A stretch of 64,000 nt of DNA from Bradyrhizobium mercantei. Its GTDB lineage: Bacteria > Pseudomonadota > Alphaproteobacteria > Rhizobiales > Xanthobacteraceae. Below are positions 43,793 through 52,540 of this stretch, in pieces. The first letter of the stretch is position 1. Each line of letters opens with the position of its first letter. The DNA lies in contig NZ_MKFI01000001.1 of assembly GCF_001982635.1 (NCBI RefSeq), forward strand, positions 736,774-800,773. Reading direction: 5' to 3'. The position numbers and the translations under genes are program-made. A model generated the notes under the pieces. It saw nothing but the letters and a program-made list of their open reading frames with translations, was not told the origin of the DNA and ran no database searches.

Positions 43793-45118
43793 TCACACGG
43801 CCTTGCTGACGGTCGTTCGACATTCGCCGAATCCGATCCGACCCCGTCCTTCTGCCTCGCACCAAGCGCTCATGATCACAGTGTCGCCGTCCTCAAGGAA
43901 AATCCTCGTCTCGCCGGACGGCAGCGACACCGGCGAGCTGCCTCCCTCACTGAGCTCCAAGAGGCACCCTCTCGACTCCGGCGCAGGTCCGGATATCGTT
44001 CCTGTGCCCAAAAGATCACCGGGCTGCAGATTGCATCCGTTCGATGTCTGGTGCGCGACGACCTGCGCGATGGTCCAGTAGGCATCTGCGTAGTTCGACA
44101 GGGAGAGGCGAGCCGGCGGCAACCCGCGCGCGCGCATGGCCGCGCTCAGTAGGTGGATCGAAACCTTGATATCGATCGCGCCCCGCGTCGCGTCGTTGGA
44201 TGATGTCAGGTGTGGCAAGGAAGCCGGATCTCCGTCTGGTCTGCGATGGGGCCTACGATAGGGATCGAGAGCATCAAAACTTACGACCCAAGGCGAGATC
44301 GACGTCGCGAAGCTCTTCGCCAAGAACGGTCCAAGCGGCTGATACTCCCATGACTGGATGTCTCTGGCGGACCAGTCGTTGAGCAGGCAGACGCCGAAAA
44401 GATGGTCCTCGACGCGGTCGATCGGAATTGGCGTGCCTAGTGTGTTACCCGCCCCGACAAATACTCCGAGCTCGGCTTCGTAGTCGAGCCGTCGGCAATC
44501 CGAATAGATCGGATCGGCGGATCCCGGCGTGAGGATCTGTCCTCTCGGGCGAACGACAGGTTGCTCAGAAAGAAGGATCGAAGACGTCCTTCCCTGATAC
44601 CCAACGGGAAGCCAGCGGTAGTTGGGCAAGATCGGATTTTCCGGCCTGAACAGTTTTCCTACGTTCGTGGCGTGATGGATGGAACAGTAGAAGTCCGAAA
44701 AATCGCCGATCCGGGCAGGCATCTTGAATTCAACTTCACGAAGGCCAATCAAGGCGCCCGCAACGCGCTTTCTCTGCGGAAAATCGTGCTGCAGGATTCG
44801 CGAAAGATTTCTGCGCAAGGCTCGCTGTGCGCGACGTCCTGCAGCCATGAACTCGTTCAAGCTCGACGACGAGACAAGATTGATCGCGGCCAGTCCTGGC
44901 TCGTTCAGATGAGGTGAAAGGCAAGACGCAGACAGATCGATCAGAGAATCACCTATCGCGATTCCTGCCCGAAACTGCTCGTCGGAGCCGGCCCTACGGA
45001 AGACCGCGACCGGTAGATTTTGAATGGGGAAGTCACCATTCTTATCATTCGCCGCTTCGACCCAGCTCCGCAGCTCTGGATCATGCGTTTGATCGAGATC
45101 GTACGTCGCTTCTGTCAT
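43793..45118 (-). CDS. fahA: Fumarylacetoacetase
   Basis: About 441 residues. Splits fumarylacetoacetate into fumarate and acetoacetate, the last step of homogentisate degradation. The active-site block DFYCSIHHATNVG, LDYEAELGVFVG and the C-terminal GDLLGTGTISGP are characteristic. A TTG at 45124 is also in frame, but ATG 45118 has GAGGA at good distance. The stop of the DUF2783 gene overlaps this start region, so translation is likely coupled. It is third in a hydroxylase-coupling protein-fumarylacetoacetase operon. Confidence 0.94.
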   Translation of the reverse strand: MTEATYDLDQTHDPELRSWVEAANDKNGDFPIQNLPVAVFRRAGSDEQFRAGIAIGDSLIDLSASCLSPHLNEPGLAAINLVSSSSLNEFMAAGRRAQRALRRNLSRILQHDFPQRKRVAGALIGLREVEFKMPARIGDFSDFYCSIHHATNVGKLFRPENPILPNYRWLPVGYQGRTSSILLSEQPVVRPRGQILTPGSADPIYSDCRRLDYEAELGVFVGAGNTLGTPIPIDRVEDHLFGVCLLNDWSARDIQSWEYQPLGPFLAKSFATSISPWVVSFDALDPYRRPHRRPDGDPASLPHLTSSNDATRGAIDIKVSIHLLSAAMRARGLPPARLSLSNYADAYWTIAQVVAHQTSNGCNLQPGDLLGTGTISGPAPESRGCLLELSEGGSSPVSLPSGETRIFLEDGDTVIMSAWCEAEGRGRIGFGECRTTVSKAV

Positions 45119-45120
45119 CT

Positions 45121-45321
45121 TCAATCCTCGGTCGATGAGCCGCGGGCGCGGCTAATAGCCTCGCGAAGTACGCCCCTGTCACCGACATGGTTCGCAAGGA
45201 TAAGCACTAGCTTGCAGTTCATCAGTTCGGCCGCCTCTTCCGTCATGTCCCGCTGCGAGTCGATTAGCTCCTGATAGAATCCGTCCGGATCAGCGATGTT
45301 AGGCTTTGTGAGCAAATCCAT
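45121..45321 (-). CDS. DUF2783 small protein, probable MhaB-type coupling protein
   Basis: 66 residues (MDLLTKPNIADPDGFYQELI at the start). It matches DUF2783, small proteins encoded next to flavin hydroxylases. In Pseudomonas putida U the 3-hydroxyphenylacetate 6-hydroxylase needs a small coupling protein, MhaB, beside the flavoprotein MhaA; the size and position here suggest the same role. Its ATG follows the hydroxylase stop as TGAAATG and its own stop touches fahA. It shows no signal or membrane segment. Confidence 0.82.
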   Translation of the reverse strand: MDLLTKPNIADPDGFYQELIDSQRDMTEEAAELMNCKLVLILANHVGDRGVLREAISRARGSSTED

Positions 45322-45322
45322 T

Positions 45323-46942
45323 TCACCCCCTGCAGCATCTGATGGCGCGGGCCAGCGCCTTCCTGATATTGTCGGCGTCGAATTGGCGCCAGCGCGCCGC
45401 GACATACTGATCCGGCCGGATCAGATAGGTGGTTCCGGGGCGACCGTCGTAGCGCGCGCAGAGAATGCCCCGGCAATCTTCGATATCGCGCCCGACCACG
45501 AGAATGCTCGCCTTGACCAGGCCATGAGCGATCGTCTCCAGGTCGGGAGAGACGCCAAACGTCAGCACTACAAAGCCATTCCCGAGCTGGTTCAGCAACC
45601 AAGCCTCTTCGGCATTCCGACGGATCGGCGCGTCTTCGCAATTCGTACCGGGGGCCAACCTGCTGTCGAAGACATCTTCGTCCGGCGTGTTCAGCGACGA
45701 GTTCACATAGGGCGTGGGGCGCGATAGGCGCCCGGAGTTAAGCAACGGGCGGGCGAATTCGTTATTCGCCGCAAGTTCCAATACCGCATCTCGATAGCGC
45801 CGACTGGTCGCGCTCTTAGGCGTGATGAAATCCGTCGAACGTGTGGAATTGAGGAGATTGTCGTCTGCGGCGACGCCGCGCTCCTCATTGTAGGAGTCTA
45901 TTAGGCCGATTGGCGCCTCCCCATCGATGATTAGCCTCAACTTCCAACCGAGATTGTCGATGTCCTGCACGCCAGTGTTGGCCCCCCTGCCCCCAAATGG
46001 AGAAACCTGGTGCGCGGAATCGCCCGCGAAAAGGACTCGACCGTACCGGAAATCGTCGATCCGGCGGCAGGCAAACTGATAGATGGACACCCACTCGAGC
46101 TCGAAGTTGTGTTCATCGCCGAGCATCGCCCGGATGCGCGGAATGACCCGCTCCGGCTTCCTCTCCTCATCGGGATCGGCATCCTGTCCGAGTTGAAAAT
46201 CGATGCGCCAGACGTCGCTTGCCTGCCTGTGCAGCAGTGCCGACTGATTGCGGTGGAATGGCGGATCGAACCAGAACCAGCGCTCCGGCGGAAATCCTGC
46301 CTTCATCACGACGTCGGCGATGAGGAAGCGATCCTGAAAGGCCTGCCCCGAAAATTTCGCGCCGACCATCTCGCGAACGTCGCTGTTGGCGCCATCGCAA
46401 GCCACGACCCAGTCGGCAGTCAAACTAAATTCGCCGTCTGGCGTCTCTACCGATAGAACCACGTGATCGTTCGCCTGCTTCAGGCCCACGACCTTGTGCT
46501 TCCAACGCACGTCGACCAAGGGCTGTCGGCCGATCTCTTCGATCAGCGATTCCTCGAGGTAGTACTGCTGGAGGTTGATCATCGCCGGCATTTTGTGATC
46601 AGTCTCAGGCAACAGATCGAACTGATAGCGAAGCTCGTTCCGGAAGAAGACCTTGCCGACTTTCCAACTCACGCCCTTTTCGACCACACGATCAGCGCAG
46701 CCGAGACGATCCCACACCTCCAGCGACCGCTTGGCATAGGCCAGCGCCCGCGACCCGACCGATACGGTGTCGTTGTCGTCGAGCACGACGGCAGAAATCC
46801 CGCGCGAAGCGAATTCCAAAGCAGCAGTGAGCCCAATCGGGCCAGCTCCAACGACCACTACCGCATGTCGATTAGGGACCGCCCCACTCTGCTCGGGCGA
46901 CGGCCGGTACTCGAATTTCGGAAACTTGTAGGTTTTGAGCAT
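45323..46942 (-). CDS. FAD-dependent hydroxylase, MhaA-like (3-hydroxyphenylacetate 6-hydroxylase candidate)
   Basis: 539 residues with VVVGAGPIGLTAALEFASRG near residue 30, ACDGANSDVREMVG and GDSAHQVSPFGGRGANTGVQD. The chain continues with a C-terminal thioredoxin-like region. Enzymes of this group hydroxylate phenolic acids para to the existing hydroxyl. With DUF2783, fumarylacetoacetase and homogentisate dioxygenase nearby, conversion of 3-hydroxyphenylacetate to homogentisate is the best guess. ATG 46942 (MLKTYKFPKFEYRP) is preferred over an upstream in-frame codon. Confidence 0.85.
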   Translation of the reverse strand: MLKTYKFPKFEYRPSPEQSGAVPNRHAVVVVGAGPIGLTAALEFASRGISAVVLDDNDTVSVGSRALAYAKRSLEVWDRLGCADRVVEKGVSWKVGKVFFRNELRYQFDLLPETDHKMPAMINLQQYYLEESLIEEIGRQPLVDVRWKHKVVGLKQANDHVVLSVETPDGEFSLTADWVVACDGANSDVREMVGAKFSGQAFQDRFLIADVVMKAGFPPERWFWFDPPFHRNQSALLHRQASDVWRIDFQLGQDADPDEERKPERVIPRIRAMLGDEHNFELEWVSIYQFACRRIDDFRYGRVLFAGDSAHQVSPFGGRGANTGVQDIDNLGWKLRLIIDGEAPIGLIDSYNEERGVAADDNLLNSTRSTDFITPKSATSRRYRDAVLELAANNEFARPLLNSGRLSRPTPYVNSSLNTPDEDVFDSRLAPGTNCEDAPIRRNAEEAWLLNQLGNGFVVLTFGVSPDLETIAHGLVKASILVVGRDIEDCRGILCARYDGRPGTTYLIRPDQYVAARWRQFDADNIRKALARAIRCCRG

Positions 46943-47163
46943 CGCCGTCCCTACGCCGCGCGCTCGCATCCGGGACGCGCGCACGGCACGTCCCCATAAT
47001 CAGAAACCAAGATCGAGATATGCCCGAGCCGGTTTTGCGGGAAGCTTTCGGAACCCGCCATTCGCCTCGGCCCCCGCATCACGTCGTTCATCCGCTTCAT
47101 CCCTTACGGAGCAGCGCGCTGGGCTTGCGAATGTTTCGCAAGACGCAACGCCTCCACCTACTT

Positions 47164-47200
47164 TATAACCGTTGTTATGAGTTTCATAACCATTGTTATG
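47164..47200. promoter_or_regulatory. Tandem MarR operators between mhaA-like and marR genes
   Basis: Two copies of ATAAC-N4-GTTAT stand at 47165-47178 and 47186-47199, 21 bp apart centre to centre, about two helical turns. The segment between them is itself an inverted repeat (GTTATGA-GTT-TCATAAC), so there are four regular half sites. They lie in the 345-bp divergent gap; I see no gene in the rest of that gap. Confidence 0.8.
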
Positions 47201-47287
47201 ATCTGAGTCAACTCAAGCGCGCGGCCTTGCGACACCGCTCCCGAGCTACTAACATCGACACACCCCATTCAGAAAAGAGCTCCTCGA

Positions 47288-47839
47288 ATGAGCGACCCCG
47301 TTTCGGCTGATAAGACGGCCGAATCCGACGACGCCGAGCTGGTAAGATTGAGAGATTTCTTGCCCTACAAGCTGGTTGTCCTAGCCGACCAAATATCGAG
47401 ATCTCTCTCGGAGCTCTACGAGGAGAGGTTCGGGCTGACCAGACAGGAGTGGCGCGTCCTAGCGGCACTGGCCGACAATGGCTCCATATCGTCGTTGGAC
47501 GTATCGAAGTATTCGACCCTCGATGCCATGGCGGTGAGCCGCGCGTCGTCGTTGCTCGAAGAGAAGGGCTACATCGTACGCGAGCAATCGCCCGATGACG
47601 GTAGGCTAAAGGTCCTTCAGTCGACCCGCTCGGGGCGAGCCCTGTATCGGAAGATCATGCCGTTGGCAATTGACCGCGAGAGGTATCTGACAGAGCCACT
47701 GTCCCGAGCGGAACGGGAAAGCTTCGAGAGGACGATCGATAAATTGCTGACGCGCGCGCGCACGCTCGCCAGTAGCAGCGAGGCCGAACATCCACCGCAA
47801 GCGCGGCCTTCCCGAAGGACGCCTTCAGGACGACGGTAA
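47288..47839 (+). CDS. MarR-family transcriptional regulator
   Basis: 183 residues. The MarR core spans about 25-150, with LTRQEWRVLAALADNGSISS and a winged helix LDAMAVSRASSLLEEKGYI, then DDGRLKVLQST in the wing. It is divergent from the hydroxylase-fahA operon with the tandem ATAAC sites between, so it probably represses that operon and itself until an aromatic ligand binds. The tail is rich in Arg and Pro. Confidence 0.9.
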   Translation: MSDPVSADKTAESDDAELVRLRDFLPYKLVVLADQISRSLSELYEERFGLTRQEWRVLAALADNGSISSLDVSKYSTLDAMAVSRASSLLEEKGYIVREQSPDDGRLKVLQSTRSGRALYRKIMPLAIDRERYLTEPLSRAERESFERTIDKLLTRARTLASSSEAEHPPQARPSRRTPSGRR

Positions 47840-47886
47840 GTTGGCCGTCGCGGGATCCGGCGGACCGCCCCCAACAGTTTTGCCGC

Positions 47887-48570
47887 CTACACGATGCGGT
47901 GTCCTCGCAGCACGATGGAAAGGACGGGATCGCCCACGCCGGCTACCTGAGCGCCTCTCAGTGCAATACTCGTATGGGCTCTCTCAAAGGACGCCTCGTC
48001 GGGAAAGGACAGTTCCTCAACGCCCTCGAACGATCGTTCCTGCGACTCCAGCGATTTCGGTCCTTTCGGACTGTGCTCTATGACGATGCGCTGAATGTAA
48101 CCAACCTCCTTCGGCAAGTTCGTTGCGAAGGCCACCCCATTGCGCCACCATTCCGCATGGAACGTAGCCGCATCCACCTCTGACCTGCGCCTGTTCAGCG
48201 ACAACAGTCTTATCGGTGCCGCCTCGATGCTCGCTGGGACCACGATATTCGCGACCGTGGTCGCTAGCTCCAGGCGTTCGACGAATTTTCCCTCGTCTTC
48301 CACCAGCGCTTCTACTTTGGCTGGCGTAAATCCCGCTGCGATTGCCGGGATATCGTCGAAAACAAGTAGTGCGATGCCGTCAATCTCAAGCCCGGTACCC
48401 GGCATCCGACGTGCTTTCCCATCACCCGATCCGATCGCGTCCAATTGCACATACCCGCGAAGCCCCCGAACGCTTGCGGCGAGCGGACCATGGACGTCTC
48501 GCCAGTGCTTTTGGAATCCGCCGATCGAGAGCGTATTCTTCCTCTGCAAGAAGACCATCCTGTCTATCAT
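47887..48570 (-). CDS. EthD-domain protein (two ferredoxin-like repeats)
   Basis: 227 residues forming two related halves. The first has MVFLQRKNTLSIGGFQKHWRDVHGPL, the EthD motif; the second has LLSLNRRRSEVDAATFHAEWW. EthD-like dimeric alpha-beta barrel proteins accompany P450 and other oxidative systems, and some are small-molecule isomerases or cyclases. It is divergent from a LysR gene, so it may be its target. No specific reaction is assigned. Confidence 0.8.
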   Translation of the reverse strand: MIDRMVFLQRKNTLSIGGFQKHWRDVHGPLAASVRGLRGYVQLDAIGSGDGKARRMPGTGLEIDGIALLVFDDIPAIAAGFTPAKVEALVEDEGKFVERLELATTVANIVVPASIEAAPIRLLSLNRRRSEVDAATFHAEWWRNGVAFATNLPKEVGYIQRIVIEHSPKGPKSLESQERSFEGVEELSFPDEASFERAHTSIALRGAQVAGVGDPVLSIVLRGHRIV

Positions 48571-48723
48571 GTAAGCCGACTCCAGATCGAGGTTTGCTGG
48601 GCTTTACGACGGCCCCGTCGTGCCGTCAGTCCGCCGCAACCAGCAGGTTATGTTGGTGAACCGATTTCGCGACAGCCGTTTTTTCTCGATTGACAGGCGA
48701 ATTTTTGTCACCAATATTTTTGG

Positions 48724-49662
48724 ATGATCTCCGATGGACTGCTGAATGGTATCCGCACCTTCGTCTCCGCTGCGGAAGCAGGGAGCTTCGCCGTCGCGTC
48801 GGAAAGGCTCGGCCTGTCGCGGTCGGCGACCAGCAAAAGCATTGCGCGGCTCGAGGAGCGTCTTGGCGTCCAACTATTCAACAGGACGACCAGAAGCCTT
48901 GGCCTGACCGAACAGGGTCAGGCATTCTACGAGAAGTGCGCCCGTGCACTTGCCGATCTCCAGGCTGCCGAATTAAGCCTCGTCTCGGGTAGGCAAGTCC
49001 CTGCGGGCAAGCTGCGGGTGGACCTTCCGGTCGTGTTCGGACGACAATGTGTAATGCCGGCGCTGCTCGATGTCGTACAGCGATATCCTGAGATCCAACT
49101 TGACGTAACGTTCAACAATCGCCGCGTAGACCTAATCGAGGAAGGATACGATCTCGTCATTCGCATCGGCCATCTCGACGACAGCACCAGCCTGGTTGCG
49201 CGGCGGCTCGGCGTACAGACGATGGCAATCTGCGCTGCGCCATCCTACGCCCGACAGCGCGGTCTTCCTCGCACTCCCGACGAAATCGAAAGCCACGACT
49301 GCATCATCTACTACTATGGTGGGCGGAATAGCCCCTGGTTCTTTCCCGGCGCGGACGGTCAGTCGCAGCTGAAACACATTTCGGGCCGCTTGCGTCTCGG
49401 AAGCGGCGATGCCATCGCTGACGCGGCGCTTGCCGGCCGGGGGATTGCGCAGTTGCCGACCTGGTTGATCGCCCCCCATCTGAAATCCGGATCGCTCGTA
49501 GTCTCGATGCCGGACTGCGTCTGCGCAGGACTACCCATTCACGCGCTCTGGCCCCAGGGGCGGCAGCTAACGCCGAAGGTCAGGGTTGTGGTCGACGAGT
49601 TGGCGGCTCGCTTCTTGCCGGTCCCGCCGTGGGAGGTCGATCTCCCTATGGTCGAAAGCTAG
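48724..49662 (+). CDS. LysR-family transcriptional regulator
   Basis: 312 residues. The N-terminal helix-turn-helix (SFAVASERLGLSRSATSKSIARLEERLG) and the RTTRSLGLTEQG wing are typical of the CrgA-like branch; the periplasmic-binding-like effector domain follows. It is divergent from the EthD gene over a 153-bp AT-richer gap (runs of TTTTTG and ATATTTTT) that probably holds its binding sites. The co-oriented MDR and SDR genes downstream are further candidate targets. Confidence 0.9.
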   Translation: MISDGLLNGIRTFVSAAEAGSFAVASERLGLSRSATSKSIARLEERLGVQLFNRTTRSLGLTEQGQAFYEKCARALADLQAAELSLVSGRQVPAGKLRVDLPVVFGRQCVMPALLDVVQRYPEIQLDVTFNNRRVDLIEEGYDLVIRIGHLDDSTSLVARRLGVQTMAICAAPSYARQRGLPRTPDEIESHDCIIYYYGGRNSPWFFPGADGQSQLKHISGRLRLGSGDAIADAALAGRGIAQLPTWLIAPHLKSGSLVVSMPDCVCAGLPIHALWPQGRQLTPKVRVVVDELAARFLPVPPWEVDLPMVES

Positions 49663-49899
49663 GCCTTCCTCGCCACTAGCGAATTTCAGTCAACAGAGAG
49701 TGTCAGTCCAAAGCTCTGGACAGGATTATTGCGCCCAATATTTTCGCCGCTGATGTTCACGAGGTTACTTGGGCGGCGCAATCGGCGATGCACGGTTGAG
49801 CTCGAGCCCTCTCCGCAATCTTCAGATCGATCGGATTGCTCAGCTTATGACGCCATATGACCAGATTGACCGGCTCTCCGCTCGGGGTAGACATTTCCG

Positions 49900-50916
49900 A
49901 TGAGGTACGTCGCTCTCGCAAACGGTTTCGGCATCGAGAACCTAACGATCCGATCTGGATCGAAACCGACACCGAAAGTCGATGAGGTTCTGGTCCGGAT
50001 GAGGGCTGCAGCTCTCAATTTCGTCGATCTGGCGACAATCAAGGGCAGGCTTGATCCCAAATTGACCCTTCCGTTCGTTCCGGTCGCGGATGGCAGCGGA
50101 TCGATCGAGGAAGTCGGATCCGCTGTTCACGATTTCAAACCAGGAGATCGTGTCGCCACTCTCTACATTCCCTCTTGGGCCAGCGGACGTTACAAGCACG
50201 AACATATCGACCTTTCGAATCGCCCGGGAGCGGGAAGCGTTGCGGGACAGCTCGCCGAATACAAGATCTTCCGGCCGAATGAGCTGATCCGAATACCAGA
50301 GTCGATCAGCCTGACCGAGGCGGCCACGCTGCCAATCGCGGGATTGACCGCCTGGAACGCACTCGCTTACGGCGCGATCAAGGCCGGCAACACGGTTCTT
50401 CTGCACGGAACGGGCGGGGTCTCGATCTTCGCTCTCCAATTCGCGAAGGCGCAGGGAGCCAAAGTCATCATTACGTCGGGAGACGACGCAAAGCTCGAGC
50501 GCGCCTCACGCTTAGGGGCGGACGAAGCAATCAATTACCGAACTCATCCTGACATCGGCGAAGAGGTGTCGCGACTGACGGATGGCCGGGGCGTCGACCT
50601 CGTCGTGGAGACGATCGGCGGCCGTAACGTAGCACGGAGCATGATTGCGGTAAGGCCCGAGGGGAGCATATCGATTGTGGGATTTCTCGACGGGGTCGAG
50701 GCCCCCATCGATCTCATCTCGCTCAACCTGCGGCGGCTGTCCGTCCGAGGTATCAGCGTCGGAAGTACCGACGATTTTCGCGACATGCTCGCGGCCATTG
50801 CCGCCAACCGCATCAAGCCAGTGGTCGACGCCGAGTTCGATCTCGAAAAGACAAAGGACGCGTTCAGATATCTGGAAGCCGGGAAGCACTTCGGGAAGGT
50901 CGTTATCACCTTCTAG
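49900..50916 (+). CDS. Zinc-independent MDR oxidoreductase (quinone oxidoreductase-like)
   Basis: 338 residues. The GroES-like part has AAALNFVDLATIKG, and the nucleotide-binding loop is HGTGGVSIFALQFAKAQGA near 165. The cysteines that bind structural and catalytic zinc in alcohol dehydrogenases are absent, so an NADPH quinone or enone reductase is more likely. Ribosome site is weak. It lies between LysR and SDR genes in one direction. Confidence 0.88.
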   Translation: MRYVALANGFGIENLTIRSGSKPTPKVDEVLVRMRAAALNFVDLATIKGRLDPKLTLPFVPVADGSGSIEEVGSAVHDFKPGDRVATLYIPSWASGRYKHEHIDLSNRPGAGSVAGQLAEYKIFRPNELIRIPESISLTEAATLPIAGLTAWNALAYGAIKAGNTVLLHGTGGVSIFALQFAKAQGAKVIITSGDDAKLERASRLGADEAINYRTHPDIGEEVSRLTDGRGVDLVVETIGGRNVARSMIAVRPEGSISIVGFLDGVEAPIDLISLNLRRLSVRGISVGSTDDFRDMLAAIAANRIKPVVDAEFDLEKTKDAFRYLEAGKHFGKVVITF

Positions 50917-51115
50917 TCGCCCGTACGAAAGGCATGCCGCCGTCTCATGGACTGCGCTCGACGACTTACGACGCTCGACGCCCTTCCGACCGATGCCAGA
51001 GTCAGCGAAGGGCTCGCCGGCGCGAGAGACAACAGGCAAGTTGAAAGGTCCACATCGCTGCCGGCGTCGCTTGTGGCCCTGATCTCAAAAGACGTCGCTG
51101 TAAGGAGGGAAGAAG

Positions 51116-51904
51116 ATGGATTTGGGTATTCGCGGCCGTAAGGCCATCGTCGCAGGTGCCAGCGCCGGTCTCGGCAAAAGCAGCGCCTTAGCCCTTGCGC
51201 GCGAAGGCGTCGAAGTTCTGATCTCGGCTCGCAACAAGGACAGGTTGGTTGCCGCCGCGGCCGAGATCGAAGACAAAGCGAAGATTCCGGTAAAATGGGT
51301 GGTCGCCGATCACAGCACCCCAGAAGGTCGAGCACGATTGCTTGCCTCGCTTCCCGAGCCAGATATCCTGGTTATCACTTGTTCTCCGCCTAAGTGGACG
51401 CCGGACTTCCGAGAAGTCACCGTGGACGATTGGCAGCAGGCCCTGGCAACCGGAATGATCGGTCCCATCGAGCTCATGAAGAGCACTATCGATGGTATGC
51501 GATCACGAAAATGGGGTCGGATCGTCAATATCATGACGCTTGCGGCCCGTGCACCGATCGACTTCCGCCTCTTGTCGGGCCCGCCACGGTCGGGACTGGC
51601 GAACTACACGGTAGCCATGGCAAGATCTCTGGCCAAGGACAACGTGATCCTGAACAACATTCTACCGGGAATGCACCATACCGGCGGGATCCGGGACCGA
51701 TTTCGGGCGGACAGACCGGGCAATACCGATTCCTATGAGGCGGAAGTCCAGAAGATCATCGACATCCTGCGCATCCCCGCCGGCAGATTCGGCGAAGCCG
51801 ACGACGTCGGTGCGTTCTGCGCCCTCTTCTGTAGCGAGTTCGCGAACTACACCATCGGTCAGAGCCTGATCATCGACGGCGGCGTTCACAACTCGCTTTT
51901 CTGA
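51116..51904 (+). CDS. SDR-family protein lacking the usual Tyr-x-x-x-Lys
   Basis: 262 residues with the SDR cofactor motif AGASAGLGKSSALALA and the C-terminal SLIIDGG. At the catalytic site the alignment gives Ser164 (LLSGPPRSGLANY) where Tyr is expected and Arg168 where Lys is expected; the catalytic Ser position is Met or Thr (VNIMTLA). It may use other residues or have another role. AAGGAGGGAAG is an excellent ribosome site before ATG 51116. It follows the MDR gene by 200 bp. Confidence 0.87.
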   Translation: MDLGIRGRKAIVAGASAGLGKSSALALAREGVEVLISARNKDRLVAAAAEIEDKAKIPVKWVVADHSTPEGRARLLASLPEPDILVITCSPPKWTPDFREVTVDDWQQALATGMIGPIELMKSTIDGMRSRKWGRIVNIMTLAARAPIDFRLLSGPPRSGLANYTVAMARSLAKDNVILNNILPGMHHTGGIRDRFRADRPGNTDSYEAEVQKIIDILRIPAGRFGEADDVGAFCALFCSEFANYTIGQSLIIDGGVHNSLF

Positions 51905-51941
51905 GACGAACGAGTCCGCGATCCCGCCCATTGGAGCATCG

Positions 51942-52406
51942 CTATGCTCCCTCACGACCTCGGCGTTGCGACCGCACGCCGAGGGCCTTCTCGAGACAAT
52001 CCAGCGCCTGCATAACGATGCGCGTTTGCTGTACTCCCATTGAGCCACGCATCCTTTCCTCGAACCGAGCCATGTCCGGCACTATCGCGTCGTACGCTTT
52101 TCGACCAGCGGCGGTGAGCTGCAATGTTTCGAACCTGCGATCCTGTTCGGTCTCGAGTCGGCTCAGCCAACGGCGGAGCTCGAGATCTCTGACCGCGCGA
52201 CTGACCTTCGCTTTGTGCATGGCGGAATGGGCGCCGATCTCGGTCGCCGTCAGGCGGTCGAATTGCCCGAGCGTTGAGAGCACTCGCCACTGCGGAATGG
52301 TCAGTCCGAACTTCTTCGAATAGACACCCTTCAGCCGCTCCGAAACTGCAGTCCCGAGCCGGTTCAGCCGATATGGAATGAACTCCTCGAGAACCAATTT
52401 CTTCAT
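51942..52406 (-). CDS. MarR-family regulator, probable repressor of hmgA
   Basis: 154 residues with a compact MarR fold: [20 protein letters not shown], recognition helix [17 protein letters not shown] and wing [12 protein letters not shown]. The ribosome site AGGAGGGAGG precedes ATG 52406. It is divergent from hmgA and the long palindrome at 52493 lies between them, so it most likely represses hmgA and itself, with an intermediate of homogentisate metabolism as inducer. Confidence 0.9.
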   Translation of the reverse strand: MKKLVLEEFIPYRLNRLGTAVSERLKGVYSKKFGLTIPQWRVLSTLGQFDRLTATEIGAHSAMHKAKVSRAVRDLELRRWLSRLETEQDRRFETLQLTAAGRKAYDAIVPDMARFEERMRGSMGVQQTRIVMQALDCLEKALGVRSQRRGREGA

Positions 52407-52492
52407 CCTCCCTCCTTTCGCGCAACGCCCACGGACCTAACGCCGCAATCAGATCGCATCGCTGGCGACCTGGCGCACCTTCTGGGGGCTTG

Positions 52493-52527
52493 ATAGTTGC
52501 AAAATTGACGGTCACATTTGCAACTAT
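52493..52527. promoter_or_regulatory. 35-bp palindromic operator upstream of hmgA
   Basis: The arms ATAGTTGCAAAATTGAC and GTCACATTTGCAACTAT are symmetric about the G at 52510, with only two mismatched positions. It ends 13 bp before the hmgA ATG and overlaps the ribosome-site side of the leader, a good repressor position. It also contains shorter inverted repeats (TTGC/GCAA and TGAC/GTCA). Confidence 0.82.
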
Positions 52528-52540
52528 ACAGGAGGAACTC

